From: a bacterium
Lineage (GTDB): Bacteria > Pseudomonadota > Alphaproteobacteria > SP197
Assembly: GCA_028821455.1 (NCBI GenBank)
Contig: JAPPGE010000047.1
Coordinates: 80,161 to 144,160, forward strand
Direction: 5' to 3'
Length of the DNA: 64,000 nucleotides
Below the pieces are notes generated by a model. That model saw only the letters and a program-made list of their open reading frames with translations. It was not told the origin of the DNA and did not search any database. Positions within the stretch are counted from its first letter, which is position 1; each line of letters starts with the position of its first letter. A program made the position numbers and the translations under genes. Positions 36,819-46,206 of the stretch are shown here, piece by piece.

Positions 36819-38396
36819 TCAGGTCCAGGCGAACCTCTGCATGTAGAACTGCCAGCCGCTCGGCCGGATCGACGGCGAGAGATCGTCACGATGGATGATG
36901 CCCACCGGCTCATGCGTGATCCACACATAGGCGCCGGTGTCTTCCATGATGTCCTGCATGCGCAGGTAGATCTCCTCGCGTCGCGCCACGTCGGTTTCGC
37001 CAAGGCCTTCGAGAAAGAGTGCGTCGAACTCGGAATCCTTCCACCGTTCCCAGTTCCACACCCCGACCTGGGCCTCGACATACCACTGCGACATCTGGCT
37101 GGGGTCCGGAGCGTCACCGTAGCGCATGATCCACAACTGCAGGTCTTTCCAGTCGTCTCCCGACGATTCCAGTCCCAGGTTCCAGAAGGGCCCCGGATCC
37201 AGCGGAATGACATCAAGCTCGATCCCGACATCCGCCAGATTGGCCTGGATGACCGTGGCTGCCGCCATGCGGTCTGTACGGTTGATCGTCTTGAGCTCCA
37301 GCTGAAGGCCCTCGGCGCCAGCCTCGGCAACCAGGGCCCGCGCTTCGTCCGGTGCATAGCTGTAGTTGCTGTAGTCGCGGTGACCTATGACACCTGGAGG
37401 CACGATACCGTGGGACTTCGGCGCCACGCCGGCATAGGCGGCCTCGAGGATGGTATCGACGTCAATGGCGCGCTGGATGGCCTTGCGCACGCGGACATCC
37501 TGAAGCTTGGGATGTTCGGTGTTGATCCCCATCCAGGTCCACAACAGTCCCGGATAGACCTTGAGAATGGTGTCGTCCGGGGCTCCGTCGGTCTGGTAGC
37601 GGGCCAGCGTGTCCGTACTGATGTGGGTGAAGTCGACATCGCCGGCTTCATAGGCGATTTCAGCCGTCTTCTCGTCCTCGATGATGATGAACCGCACGGT
37701 GTTGATGGCGGCGGGCGTTCCGGTCCAGAACGGATTGGCCTCGAGTTCATAGAACTGCTTGGGAGACCACTCCTTCACCCGGAAGGGGCCGATATAGAAG
37801 TTGAAGATGCCGTCGTACTTGCCGCCGGCTGCCTCCACCGCCTTGCGGCACAGGATGTTGCCGGTTCCGGATGCCAGCCATGTGTACCAGACCGGAGCAA
37901 AGGGCTGGTTGAGATGGATGACGCCGGAATGGGATCCCGTGACCTCGACATGATCGAGTGTCGCCGCCTTGTCCTTCCACTCGGACTCCTTGATCCGCTC
38001 GAGCGAGAACTTGACGTCTTTGGCATCAAGCTCGCTGATGACCTCGTGGGTCGTGCCATCGTGCCATTCAATTCCCTTCTTGAGTTCGAAGACGATGGTC
38101 TGGGCATCCACCTGCTCGACATGCGTGACAAATTCGCTGGGCGACCAGGACCAGTCCGGCCCATCGTTGAAGGTTGCCAGCTGAGCCAGGCAGGCGTACT
38201 GCAGGACCGTTTCCATGCCGCCCACCATGTAGCCCGGGTCCGTCGACACGATGGTGCGGTTGGTGCGCATGCGCAGGGTCCGATCAGGCGTGACGGAAGC
38301 CTGTGCCGGCGTCATCCACGACTGCACCATCGCCGCAGCCGACATCGCCGCGGTGGCTTCCATGAGCGTGCGGCGGTTGAGTTCCGGTTGTTTCAT
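36819..38396 (-). CDS. ABC transporter substrate-binding protein, family 5 (peptide/opine type)
   Basis: A 525-residue periplasmic solute-binding protein of the DppA/OppA class. The N-terminus NRRTLMEATAAMSAAAMV is a twin-arginine-like signal with cleavage likely near AQAS. Body segments FELKKGIEWHDGT, FIGPFRVKEWSPKQFYELEAN-like and INTEHPKLQDVRVRKAIQRAID are typical. The ligand cannot be read; dipeptides, opines, nickel and glutathione are all known ligands. No permease or ATPase genes are near, so it is an orphan here. It has its own terminator and shares a 129-base divergent region with the Gfo/Idh gene. Confidence 0.88.
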   Translation of the reverse strand: MKQPELNRRTLMEATAAMSAAAMVQSWMTPAQASVTPDRTLRMRTNRTIVSTDPGYMVGGMETVLQYACLAQLATFNDGPDWSWSPSEFVTHVEQVDAQTIVFELKKGIEWHDGTTHEVISELDAKDVKFSLERIKESEWKDKAATLDHVEVTGSHSGVIHLNQPFAPVWYTWLASGTGNILCRKAVEAAGGKYDGIFNFYIGPFRVKEWSPKQFYELEANPFWTGTPAAINTVRFIIIEDEKTAEIAYEAGDVDFTHISTDTLARYQTDGAPDDTILKVYPGLLWTWMGINTEHPKLQDVRVRKAIQRAIDVDTILEAAYAGVAPKSHGIVPPGVIGHRDYSNYSYAPDEARALVAEAGAEGLQLELKTINRTDRMAAATVIQANLADVGIELDVIPLDPGPFWNLGLESSGDDWKDLQLWIMRYGDAPDPSQMSQWYVEAQVGVWNWERWKDSEFDALFLEGLGETDVARREEIYLRMQDIMEDTGAYVWITHEPVGIIHRDDLSPSIRPSGWQFYMQRFAWT

Positions 38397-38525
38397 CGGA
38401 CAATCTCCCTCAGGTGTTTCGGCAACAGACTACCAACTTTGCTGCCGGAGAACCATGACGCCACGAAGACGGAAAAGTCTGACGCGTGACTATTGAACTC
38501 AAGGTGAAATAGGAAGGGGAACACT

Positions 38526-39536
38526 ATGGAAAGATTGACGATTGCGGTGATAGGGCTCGGCTGGTTTGGCGAAATTCATTGCGAGGCCATCGCCGGCATT
38601 CCGGAACTGGAACTCGTTGCCCTTGCCACCAGGCGTCCGCATCGACTGCAGGAGATGTCGGCCAAATTCGGTGTCGGGAAGACGGCAACGGACTATCACG
38701 AGATCCTCGCTGATCCCTCCATTGACGCCGTTTCAATTGTCACCCAGTGGCATCAGCATGTGGAACCGGCGTACGCCGCCCTCGAGGCCGGCAAGCACGT
38801 CTTTCTCGAAAAGCCGATGGCCATGGACCTCGGCGAATGCAGGAGGATCCTCGATGCGGCGCGTTCGGCCCGGGGTATCCTGCAGGTGGGGCATATCTGC
38901 CGTTTCAATCCGCGCTACCGCATGGCCAAACAAGCCATCGAGGACGGCCGGATCGGCAGGATCGTCGCCATGAGTTCAAGACGGAACATTCCCCTGGCAT
39001 GGACACACGACATCATCCGCAAGATCGGGCCTGTCGTTGGTGATGGTGTTCACGACACCGACCTCATGCTCTGGCTGACCGGTGATCGCATCATCTCTGC
39101 CTATTGTCAGACGGTCACTGTCAGGGGCCTGGAGAATCCGGATGTCGGCCAGACCATGTACAGATTCGCAAGTGGCGCCACGGCCACCATGGAGACCGCC
39201 ATGTGTATGCCAGAACAGACACCATTCGATATCGACGAGCGCCTGGCGATCATCGGCAGCGAGGGAATCATTCATGTCCAGGACACGTTCCCCAATCTTG
39301 CGATCGTCGATTCCAGCAAACTCGCCAGCCCGGATACGACGTACTGGCCGATGTTCGATGGTGTCAGGGGAGGAGCGCTGCGGGACGAACTTGCCTACTT
39401 CGCACGTGCAGCACTGGATGGCACGACTCCGGAGATCGGCCGGCCGGAAGACGCCGCAGCTGCGGTTGCCGCAACCCTGGCGGCGGAACGTTCGTCACGG
39501 ACGGGCAACGTCGAGCCAGTGGAGAAAGTCGCATAA
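38526..39536 (+). CDS. Gfo/Idh/MocA-family NAD(P)-dependent oxidoreductase
   Basis: A 336-residue two-domain dehydrogenase: a Rossmann domain with IAVIGLGWFGEIHCEAI (residues 5-21) and the EKP motif in HVFLEKPMAMDL, then a C-terminal substrate domain with DGVHDTDLMLWLTG supplying the conserved acid/histidine. The family oxidises sugars, inositols and related hydroxy compounds; the substrate is unknown. AGGGGA lies just before the ATG. It is divergent from the ABC binding protein gene, so the two may serve one substrate. Confidence 0.88.
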   Translation: MERLTIAVIGLGWFGEIHCEAIAGIPELELVALATRRPHRLQEMSAKFGVGKTATDYHEILADPSIDAVSIVTQWHQHVEPAYAALEAGKHVFLEKPMAMDLGECRRILDAARSARGILQVGHICRFNPRYRMAKQAIEDGRIGRIVAMSSRRNIPLAWTHDIIRKIGPVVGDGVHDTDLMLWLTGDRIISAYCQTVTVRGLENPDVGQTMYRFASGATATMETAMCMPEQTPFDIDERLAIIGSEGIIHVQDTFPNLAIVDSSKLASPDTTYWPMFDGVRGGALRDELAYFARAALDGTTPEIGRPEDAAAAVAATLAAERSSRTGNVEPVEKVA

Positions 39537-39552
39537 GGCATATTATGGAACA

Positions 39553-40338
39553 TTATGGACGTTGTGCGGCACGAAACAGGCGGAAGAAGTTGTCGGTCGT
39601 GATGGCGGCGAGGTCGCCTTCGCACACCTCCTTCAGTTCGGCAACGCAACGGGCCGTGTGGACGACGAGTGCCGGCTCGTTGCGCTTGCCACGTTTCGGC
39701 ACGGGAGCAAGGAACGGCGCATCGGTCTCGACCAGCAGCCGATCCAAGGGAATGTCCCGGACGATGTCACGCAGGTCGGAAGCGTTCCGGAAGGTCACAA
39801 TCCCTGATATCGAGATGGAAAACCCAAGCCGGAGACTGCGTTGGGCGAGATCCCGGCTGGCGCTGAAACAGTGAATGAGACCTGGAAAGGAACCCCCCGT
39901 TTCCGTTTCTTCCTCAAGGATTGCCATGGTGTCTTCATCAGCAGAGCGCGTATGGACGATGAGCGGCAGGCCAGTGCTGCGCGATGCCCTGACATGCTCT
40001 CTGAAGCTCTTCCGCTGGGCCTCGCGGGGACTGTTGTCGTAATGGTAGTCGAGACCGGTCTCGCCGATTCCGATGACATGCGGACAGTCGGCGAGAGCGG
40101 TGATCTCGCTCTCGGCCCGGATTCCCTCCTCGGCCACGTGGTGGGGATGGACTCCGGCTGAACAATAGATGCCTTCGTGCGCCTCGGCGATCGCCCTCAC
40201 CTCGGAAAAACGACTGAGGCGCGTCGAGATCGTCTGCATGACCGAGACGCCGGCATTCCTGGCTCGGGCGATGACGTCGTCGAGTTCATCGGCGAAGTCC
40301 GGGAAATCGAGGTGGCAATGGCTGTCCACAAGCATCAC
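39553..40338 (-). CDS. tatD: TatD-family metal-dependent hydrolase
   Basis: A 261-residue amidohydrolase-fold protein with metal ligands in VDSHCHLDF (N-terminus), IGETGLDYHYD, IVHTRSADED and LVETDAPFLAP. E. coli TatD is a magnesium-dependent 3'-5' exonuclease. The start overlaps the metG stop by 4 bases, the usual metG-tatD link. The order holB-metG-tatD is conserved in alphaproteobacteria. Confidence 0.93.
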   Translation of the reverse strand: MMLVDSHCHLDFPDFADELDDVIARARNAGVSVMQTISTRLSRFSEVRAIAEAHEGIYCSAGVHPHHVAEEGIRAESEITALADCPHVIGIGETGLDYHYDNSPREAQRKSFREHVRASRSTGLPLIVHTRSADEDTMAILEEETETGGSFPGLIHCFSASRDLAQRSLRLGFSISISGIVTFRNASDLRDIVRDIPLDRLLVETDAPFLAPVPKRGKRNEPALVVHTARCVAELKEVCEGDLAAITTDNFFRLFRAAQRP

Positions 40339-41876
40339 GACGTGCTCTCGGCAAGGCGCGGGAACACGCCCTCAGGCTCGGGCAACGGGCAGCCTGGCCG
40401 CAGGCGGTGATCCTCGCCGATCGAGGCGAAATCGCGCCTGTTGCCGGGAACGGCGAGCTGGTCGAGGAGCCGGGCCGATGACTGCGGCATGACAGGCTGG
40501 GTCAGCAATGCGAGGATGCGGATCAGTTCGGCGGTGCAGTAGAGCACGGTCTCCATGCGTTGCGGATCCGCGGCCTTCAATTTCCACGGCGCTTCGGAAT
40601 CGATGTAGCGGTTGGCAGCGCCGATGACCTCCCAGATATCCCGCAACATCAGCTGGAAAGCCTGAACATCGACGTGCCGGCGAAGGCGATCGACGAGGCC
40701 CCTGCCCTGTGCCAGGAGCTCACGGTCCTGCTCTTGAAACGTTCCAGGTGACGGCACCCTCCCCTTGCAGTTGCGGGCAATCATCTTCAGCACACGCTGT
40801 GCCAGGTTACCGTAGTCGTTGGCAAGATCATGGTTGCACCGGAGCATGGCGCCGCGATGCGAGAAGTCGCCGTCGTTGCCGAAATTCACCTCGCGCATCA
40901 GCGTATAGCGCACCTGGTCAAGCCCGTAGCGAGCAACGATTTCGGACGGCACGATGACGTTTCCCAGGGACTTGGAGATCTTCCGACCCTCGCTGGTCCA
41001 CCAGCCATGAGCGAAGACGCGGCTGGGCACATCGATGCCGGCAGCCATGAGAAAGGCAGGCCAGTAGACCGCGTGGAATCTCAGGATGTCCTTGCCGACC
41101 ATGTGCAGGGCGGGCCACCAGGACGTGAATGACTCCCCCGTTTCATCAGGATATCCGGCTGCCGTGATGTAGTTTGTCAGGGCATCGATCCAAACGTACA
41201 TGACATGGTGGGAATCGCCCGGAACCGGGATGCCCCAGGTGAAGCCCGTCCGAGAAATCGACAGATCGTTGAGTCCGCCGCTGACGAAACTCACCACCTC
41301 GTTGCGCCTCACCTCGGGCAAGATGAAGTCGGGCCGGTCCTCGTAGAGCTTCAAAAGGCGGTCCTGCCAGGCGGACAGGCGGAAGAAGTAGCTCGGTTCC
41401 TTGACCCACTCCACCGGAGCGCCCGAAGGGGCCACCTTGCGGCCCTCGTCGTCCACGCCAAGTTCGTCCTCGGTGTAGAACGCCTCATCGCGGATGGCGT
41501 ACCAGCCTTCATAGGTCCCCAGATAGATCTCGCCGGCCTCCTCAAGGCGCCGCCACAACGCCTGGACAGAGCGGATGTGGCGTTCCTCCGTCGTCCGGAT
41601 GAACTGGTCATTGGAAAAGTTCCATTCCCTGGCCAGGGTACGGAAGTTCTCCGAAACCTCGTCACAAAACGCCGCCGGATCGGTGCCGGCTTCCCGCGCC
41701 GCCTTTTCGACCTTCTGGCCGTGCTCGTCGGTTCCTGTCAGGAACAGCACGTCATACCCGTCCAGACGCTTGAAACGGGCCATCACGTCGCAGGCGAGCG
41801 TGGTATAGGCATGCCCGATATGCGGGTTGTCGTTGACGTAGTAGATCGGCGTCGTGATGTAGAACTTGTCGCGCAT
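40335..41876 (-). CDS. metG: Methionyl-tRNA synthetase
   Basis: A 513-residue class I synthetase. The HIGH motif is H19-I-G-H in YVNDNPHIGHAYTT, and the KMSKS motif is KISKS in EGRKISKSLGN. The zinc-knuckle cysteines found in E. coli MetG are absent in the connective region, which is the normal alphaproteobacterial type. There is no C-terminal EMAP tRNA-binding domain. It is 37 bases after holB. Confidence 0.96.
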   Translation of the reverse strand: MRDKFYITTPIYYVNDNPHIGHAYTTLACDVMARFKRLDGYDVLFLTGTDEHGQKVEKAAREAGTDPAAFCDEVSENFRTLAREWNFSNDQFIRTTEERHIRSVQALWRRLEEAGEIYLGTYEGWYAIRDEAFYTEDELGVDDEGRKVAPSGAPVEWVKEPSYFFRLSAWQDRLLKLYEDRPDFILPEVRRNEVVSFVSGGLNDLSISRTGFTWGIPVPGDSHHVMYVWIDALTNYITAAGYPDETGESFTSWWPALHMVGKDILRFHAVYWPAFLMAAGIDVPSRVFAHGWWTSEGRKISKSLGNVIVPSEIVARYGLDQVRYTLMREVNFGNDGDFSHRGAMLRCNHDLANDYGNLAQRVLKMIARNCKGRVPSPGTFQEQDRELLAQGRGLVDRLRRHVDVQAFQLMLRDIWEVIGAANRYIDSEAPWKLKAADPQRMETVLYCTAELIRILALLTQPVMPQSSARLLDQLAVPGNRRDFASIGEDHRLRPGCPLPEPEGVFPRLAESTS

Positions 41877-41913
41877 GCCTCATCGCCCCCCCGACCTGGC
41901 GGATGACGGTGTC

Positions 41914-43026
41914 TCAGGTCCTGACAGCCGCCTGCAGGGTACCGAATACCGACAGAATGGACTGCCTGCGATCCAGATTGAGTGACTGGACCGTCCGACG
42001 CAGGTGCGCGACCTTTTCCCACACGGCCATCCATCGTTCAAGAGCGGGATCACCGGCGATGCGCGCCATCGCCTCGGTCTCCTCCGGCAGGACGGGTGGC
42101 GCGGTCTGCCCCGTGGCCGCCTTGCGAATCATCGCTGCGGACCAATTCGAGAGGAAATCGAATGCCAGGTTCCAGGATGCCTCGCCGCCGGGCCTGCCGA
42201 GGCGTTCCGCAAGACGGTGGAGTGCCGCCGGATCAATGTCCGGAGCCGTGGCAACCAGGCCGATCATCTCGCGATAAAGGGCGAGACCGTCTTTCTCGGC
42301 CAGCAGCAGCGCGCGGCCTGGACTGCCATCTGACAGGCGCGCCAGCGAGTCCCTCTCTTCCGCCGCCAGATCCGGCAGAAACCGTTCAAGCAACAGCTCC
42401 ACCTGCTCATTCAAAAGCGGGGAAAGGGGGAGCTTTCTGCAACGGGATCTGATGGTAGCCAGCAAGGAGGACGGTACCGCGGAGATGAGCAATACAACCG
42501 CGCGACGAGGGGGCTCCTCGATCACCTTGAGAGCGGCGTTGGCCGCACTCGAATTCATCAGATCGGCGTCGTCGATGATGACGACCCGCCAGCCATCGTT
42601 GCCGGCGGTCCGGGCAAAGAAGGGCCTGATGCGGCGCACATCGTCGACGATGACTTCCTGGCGGCGCTTTCCCCGCTCACCCACCGTGAGCTCGATGCCG
42701 AGGACATCGCCGTGTGACCGTGCCGAGATCCAGGTGGCAGCGGGATCGCCGGCATTGAAGTCCAGGGTTGCCGGCGACTCTCCGAACAGATCTTCGCCTG
42801 GACCGCACAAGAGATGCCGGGCCAGGCGCCAGGCCAGTGTTGCCTTGCCGATACCCGCCTTGCCACCGATGATCCAGGCGCCCGCGATGCGTTCGTCCGC
42901 CACCAGACCTGCGAGCCGGCGCTCGGCCTTATCATGTCCGATGAGTTCCTCGTTCGCCCAGGGAGCTGGAACCGGGAGTTCCGGGAAGTCCGGATGTTTG
43001 CGGATGTCAACCGGATCGTCCTTCAC
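41914..43026 (-). CDS. holB: DNA polymerase III delta' subunit
   Basis: A clamp-loader subunit, 370 residues from the GTG at 43026. It has NEELIGHDKAERRLAGLV, the Walker-A-like GGKAGIGKATLAWRLARHL, VVIIDDADLMNSSAANALLK-type (NSSAANAALKVIEEPP) and SAVPSSLLATIRSRCRKL motifs, which mark delta'. The start is uncertain: the frame stays open far into tmk with no family-like sequence, and GTG 43026 (VKDDPVDIRKHPDFP) is the nearest plausible one, 58 bases after the tmk stop. Neighbours tmk and metG fit. Confidence 0.88.
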   Translation of the reverse strand: MKDDPVDIRKHPDFPELPVPAPWANEELIGHDKAERRLAGLVADERIAGAWIIGGKAGIGKATLAWRLARHLLCGPGEDLFGESPATLDFNAGDPAATWISARSHGDVLGIELTVGERGKRRQEVIVDDVRRIRPFFARTAGNDGWRVVIIDDADLMNSSAANAALKVIEEPPRRAVVLLISAVPSSLLATIRSRCRKLPLSPLLNEQVELLLERFLPDLAAEERDSLARLSDGSPGRALLLAEKDGLALYREMIGLVATAPDIDPAALHRLAERLGRPGGEASWNLAFDFLSNWSAAMIRKAATGQTAPPVLPEETEAMARIAGDPALERWMAVWEKVAHLRRTVQSLNLDRRQSILSVFGTLQAAVRT

Positions 43027-43084
43027 GGCAGCTGACGGCAGAACACGCCCGACGCCCCTCCTCCGTCGACCTGCTGACCGCTCG

Positions 43085-43720
43085 TCATGGAATTGGCCAT
43101 CTTCGCGACACCTCTGATCCAAGACGCCGGGCCACGTCATCCTCGCTGCCTGAGGCATCCACGACCTTGATGCGATCGGTCTCCTTGCTGGCAATGGTGA
43201 GGAATGCGGCGCGCAAGCGTTCGTGGAAAGCCTCCCCCATACGCTCGTAGCGGTTGGTGGTCCCGCGGATTTCGGCTCTGGCAAGTCCCATGCCGACCGG
43301 AAGATCGAGCAAGAACGTGAGATCCGGCCGCACCATGCTGCCAATGGCGAGATGACTGATGTCGTCAACGAATTCGAGGCCCGCACCCTGCACTACCCCC
43401 TGGTAGGCCCGTGTTGAGTCGGAAAATCGATCGCTGATCACCCAGCGACCCTCTGCAAGGGCCGGACAGATTGTTCTGAGGACATGCTCGCGCCGGGCTG
43501 CAACATGAAGGAGAACTTCGGTTCCCGGATCCCACCGGTCCGTGGCTCCTGCAACGACCAGTTCCCGGATTGCCTCGGCGCCCGGTGCTCCACCAGGCTC
43601 ACGCGTGACCACAACGTCGACGTCATATGTACCGGCGATCCAAGATGCCAGACGCCGGGCCTGGGTTGACTTGCCGGCCCCCTCTCCGCCTTCAAGGGTG
43701 ATCAGCCTGCCCTGTCTCAA
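43085..43720 (-). CDS. tmk: Thymidylate kinase
   Basis: A 211-residue enzyme phosphorylating dTMP. The P-loop is GGEGAGKST (residues 11-19), with the DR(Y/F) motif ISDRFSDSTRAYQG and the lid segment near RGTTNRYERMG. The start overlaps the dacA stop in an ATGA arrangement. It forms the dacA-tmk-holB-metG-tatD run. Confidence 0.95.
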   Translation of the reverse strand: MRQGRLITLEGGEGAGKSTQARRLASWIAGTYDVDVVVTREPGGAPGAEAIRELVVAGATDRWDPGTEVLLHVAARREHVLRTICPALAEGRWVISDRFSDSTRAYQGVVQGAGLEFVDDISHLAIGSMVRPDLTFLLDLPVGMGLARAEIRGTTNRYERMGEAFHERLRAAFLTIASKETDRIKVVDASGSEDDVARRLGSEVSRRWPIP

Positions 43721-44850
43721 AGCGCGCCCGCATCGCCGAAAATCAGATAGCCGAGAACCGTCGCCATCCTCAGCAACAAGGAAGGTTTCCCGACATCACG
43801 GCCAGCCAGCAGAGGTTGCTCGACGGTGCTCACACCTGGAGCCTCGATCACCAGTCGGGCAATCTCCTGACCTTCTTCGATCGGCGCCGGAACCGGTCCT
43901 TCGTAGACGATGCGAACAGCGAGCGAGTCCCGGGTTGCTCGAGGCAGGGTGACAACCAGATCGTCCGCCAGAACAAGCGGCACCGTATCAGACTCGCCAA
44001 GCCAGACCCTTGCCGTGCCCACTTCGTCACCGGTACCCAGGAGATGGTAGGCGTCATACTCCCTGAATCCCCATTCTATGATCGCCTGGGATTCCCGGGC
44101 CCGGGCCGTGGCACTCTCGAACCCGTTGACGGCGAGGATCAATCGACGGTCTCCCCGTGTTGCGGAAGCCGTGAGGCCGTATCCTGCCGCACGGGTGTAG
44201 CCGGTCTTGAGGCCGTCAGCGCCAACTCCACTGTAGAGCAGAGGATTCCGGTTCGTCTGATGGATGCTGTTGTAGGTGAATTCCGTCTCGGCATAGTAAT
44301 GATAATATTGCGGAAAATCCCTTATCGTTCGGCTTGCGAGAAGGGCAAGATCGGTCACGGTCGTCACATGTCCCTCTTCGGGCCAACCCGAAGAATTGCG
44401 AAACGTGGTGCCGTTCATGCCGAGTTCCCGGGCGCGTTCAGTCATGAGTTCGCCGAATTCGCCTTCGGATCCGGACAGTCCCTCGGCGACCACGATCGAT
44501 GCATCATTGCCTGACTGGACAACGATTCCCCGCAACAGGTCCTCGACCATCACGCTGTCGCCGACCTCGACGAACATTTTCGATCCACCCTTGCGCCAGG
44601 CCTTCTCGCTGACCGGCAGGGTATCCTCCAGAGTGAGTGTTCCCGACGCGAGCTTCTCGAACAGGAGATACACAGTCATCAGCTTGGTCATGGATGAGGG
44701 TTCGGTCGGTGCGTTGGCGTTCTTCTGATAGAGAATTGTGCCGGTCGTCTCGTCGACGAGGATGGCCTCACGCGCCGAAATCTCGAACGCCGCCAGTGGC
44801 GACGACAGACCGACAACGGCAACGAGACAAATCAGGATTCGCCAGATCAT
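43717..44850 (-). CDS. dacA: D-alanyl-D-alanine carboxypeptidase, penicillin-binding protein 5/6 type
   Basis: A 377-residue exported serine peptidase that trims peptidoglycan pentapeptides. A signal peptide (residues 1 to about 21) precedes the catalytic motifs S53-M-T-K56, S113-G-N115 and K215-T-G217. A beta-rich PBP5 C-domain (about 270-355) and a final hydrophobic helix for membrane attachment follow. ATG 44850 has GGAAGG at good spacing and is chosen; a GTG at 44871 is possible. The clinical note is that such proteins bind beta-lactams. Confidence 0.93.
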   Translation of the reverse strand: MIWRILICLVAVVGLSSPLAAFEISAREAILVDETTGTILYQKNANAPTEPSSMTKLMTVYLLFEKLASGTLTLEDTLPVSEKAWRKGGSKMFVEVGDSVMVEDLLRGIVVQSGNDASIVVAEGLSGSEGEFGELMTERARELGMNGTTFRNSSGWPEEGHVTTVTDLALLASRTIRDFPQYYHYYAETEFTYNSIHQTNRNPLLYSGVGADGLKTGYTRAAGYGLTASATRGDRRLILAVNGFESATARARESQAIIEWGFREYDAYHLLGTGDEVGTARVWLGESDTVPLVLADDLVVTLPRATRDSLAVRIVYEGPVPAPIEEGQEIARLVIEAPGVSTVEQPLLAGRDVGKPSLLLRMATVLGYLIFGDAGAL

Positions 44851-45408
44851 GGATAGCCTTCCGCTCAGCACTGCAACAGGGACACGTCCAAGCCGGTGTC
44901 GTCACCGAGGCGCGGTGCGAGGATACCGCTTCCCCCTGCCGCGCGTCGATACCACGAACATTACTGGCAACGCGGTGCGGCATTCCTGTGACAGGATTCC
45001 TCAAGTCGTCTCCTTGCAGCCCTGCCAGGCGACACTCGTGATGCTCATCAGGAGTTCAGGTGCCCACCGCAAGCACCGGTCGGACATTCGGCGGCGGGCA
45101 CAAGCGACCCCTGCAAGATCGGCAGCGAATGATCCTGCACATTCATTGAAGTGACGAAGTTCGGCACTTGGGCAGGCACGTGCGCAAGGTGAACGACCTC
45201 AAGGTTCTTGTTGCTGGTCCTGCCCCGTCGTTCGACCGGACGGCTGGTGCCAGCCGCCTGGGCAGTTCTCGGGAATGGAGAATGTCCGGTGACATTGTGA
45301 AGAAGACCGCTAATCAGCGTATTGAACGGAGAATCCCGGACTCTTGCTCTTCCATGTCTGGCCGGGCCGCCAATTGAACCCACCTCGGGCATCGGGACGC
45401 TGGTACGG
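44851..45408. other. 558-base gap, no convincing gene
   Basis: Between rlpA and dacA I find no recognised protein or RNA. A 128-codon frame on the minus strand (45434-45048) and a 69-codon frame on the plus strand (45168-45377) have no family resemblance or clear ribosome binding sites. A perfect 7-base palindrome with a 2-base loop (CGGCTGG/CCAGCCG, 45241-45256) is the only sharp structure; it has no T run. The right part must hold the dacA promoter, which I cannot place. Confidence 0.5.
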
Positions 45409-46206
45409 TCACATGGCGGTGACGACGATCGCATCGTGATAGCCGAGATTCACCACCTGCTCGAGAATGCGATCGGCCTGGCCGCGAGCGAGGAAGGGAC
45501 CGACACGGACTCGGTAGAAGACCTGGTTGTCAATCACGGCGCGAATGACATGGATATCGCCGGTGCCGACGAGTGCGTTGCTCACCACGAAGGCGTTTGC
45601 CGCGTTTGTGAAGGCGCCTGCCTGGACGAACAGACCACCACCCGGATCCTCATGGATCAGATCGATGGCAGGTGCTGGCGCACCGTCTGTCCCCACTGGC
45701 TCGCGACCGAGCTCGGCCCAGGTCCTGCCACTTTCCTGGTCAACCACCTGAACCCTGACCCGGGCCGTCCCCTTCTCTTCGAAACCGAGCAGCTGGGCGC
45801 CTCGGCGCGACACATCGATGATACGCCCGGCAATGAAGGGACCGCGGTCATTGACCCTGAGGACAAGACTCTGTCCATTCTCCAGATTCGTGACCTTGAC
45901 GTAGACGGGCATGGGCAGCGTCTTGTGAGCCGCCGTCAGTTCGTTCATGTCATAGATTTCACCGTTGGCGGTCAGCTGACCGTGGAAGGGTTCTCCATAC
46001 CAGGATGCTATTCCCTCCTCGTCGTAGAAGGGATCCTCCGCAGGGTGGTACCAGACACCCTTGATTTCATAGGGTTGCCCGACCTTGTAGTGCCCCCGTG
46101 CCTCCTGACCGCCGGACTTCATGACCGTGGCGGCAAAGTCGATCTCGGCACAGGCCGCCAGGAAAAGGGCAAGAAGCGCGATGCCAGCCCAGCGCCCGGG
46201 CGTCAT
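45409..46206 (-). CDS. rlpA: Septal ring lytic transglycosylase RlpA, lipoprotein
   Basis: A 265-residue outer-membrane lipoprotein. The lipobox L-A-A-C19 closes a short signal sequence. A double-psi beta-barrel follows (about residues 60-150, EGIASWYGEPFHGQLTANGE, VKVTNLENGQSLVLRVNDRGPF), then a C-terminal SPOR domain (about 190-265) that binds denuded glycan at the septum. The start at 46206 overlaps the mltB stop by 4 bases. RlpA cuts glycan strands lacking peptides in Pseudomonas. Confidence 0.93.
   Translation of the reverse strand: MTPGRWAGIALLALFLAACAEIDFAATVMKSGGQEARGHYKVGQPYEIKGVWYHPAEDPFYDEEGIASWYGEPFHGQLTANGEIYDMNELTAAHKTLPMPVYVKVTNLENGQSLVLRVNDRGPFIAGRIIDVSRRGAQLLGFEEKGTARVRVQVVDQESGRTWAELGREPVGTDGAPAPAIDLIHEDPGGGLFVQAGAFTNAANAFVVSNALVGTGDIHVIRAVIDNQVFYRVRVGPFLARGQADRILEQVVNLGYHDAIVVTAM

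Noticed and set aside
42452-43117. 221-codon plus-strand frame opposite holB
   Set aside because: Composition is that of an antisense shadow (serine- and arginine-rich), and the minus strand encodes a recognised protein.
43027-43386. Upstream extension of holB into tmk
   Set aside because: The added 120 residues lie mostly antisense-free but in another frame of tmk and resemble no clamp-loader sequence.
45048-45434. 128-codon minus-strand frame in the rlpA-dacA gap
   Set aside because: It overlaps the rlpA coding end in another frame, has no family resemblance and no clear ribosome binding site.
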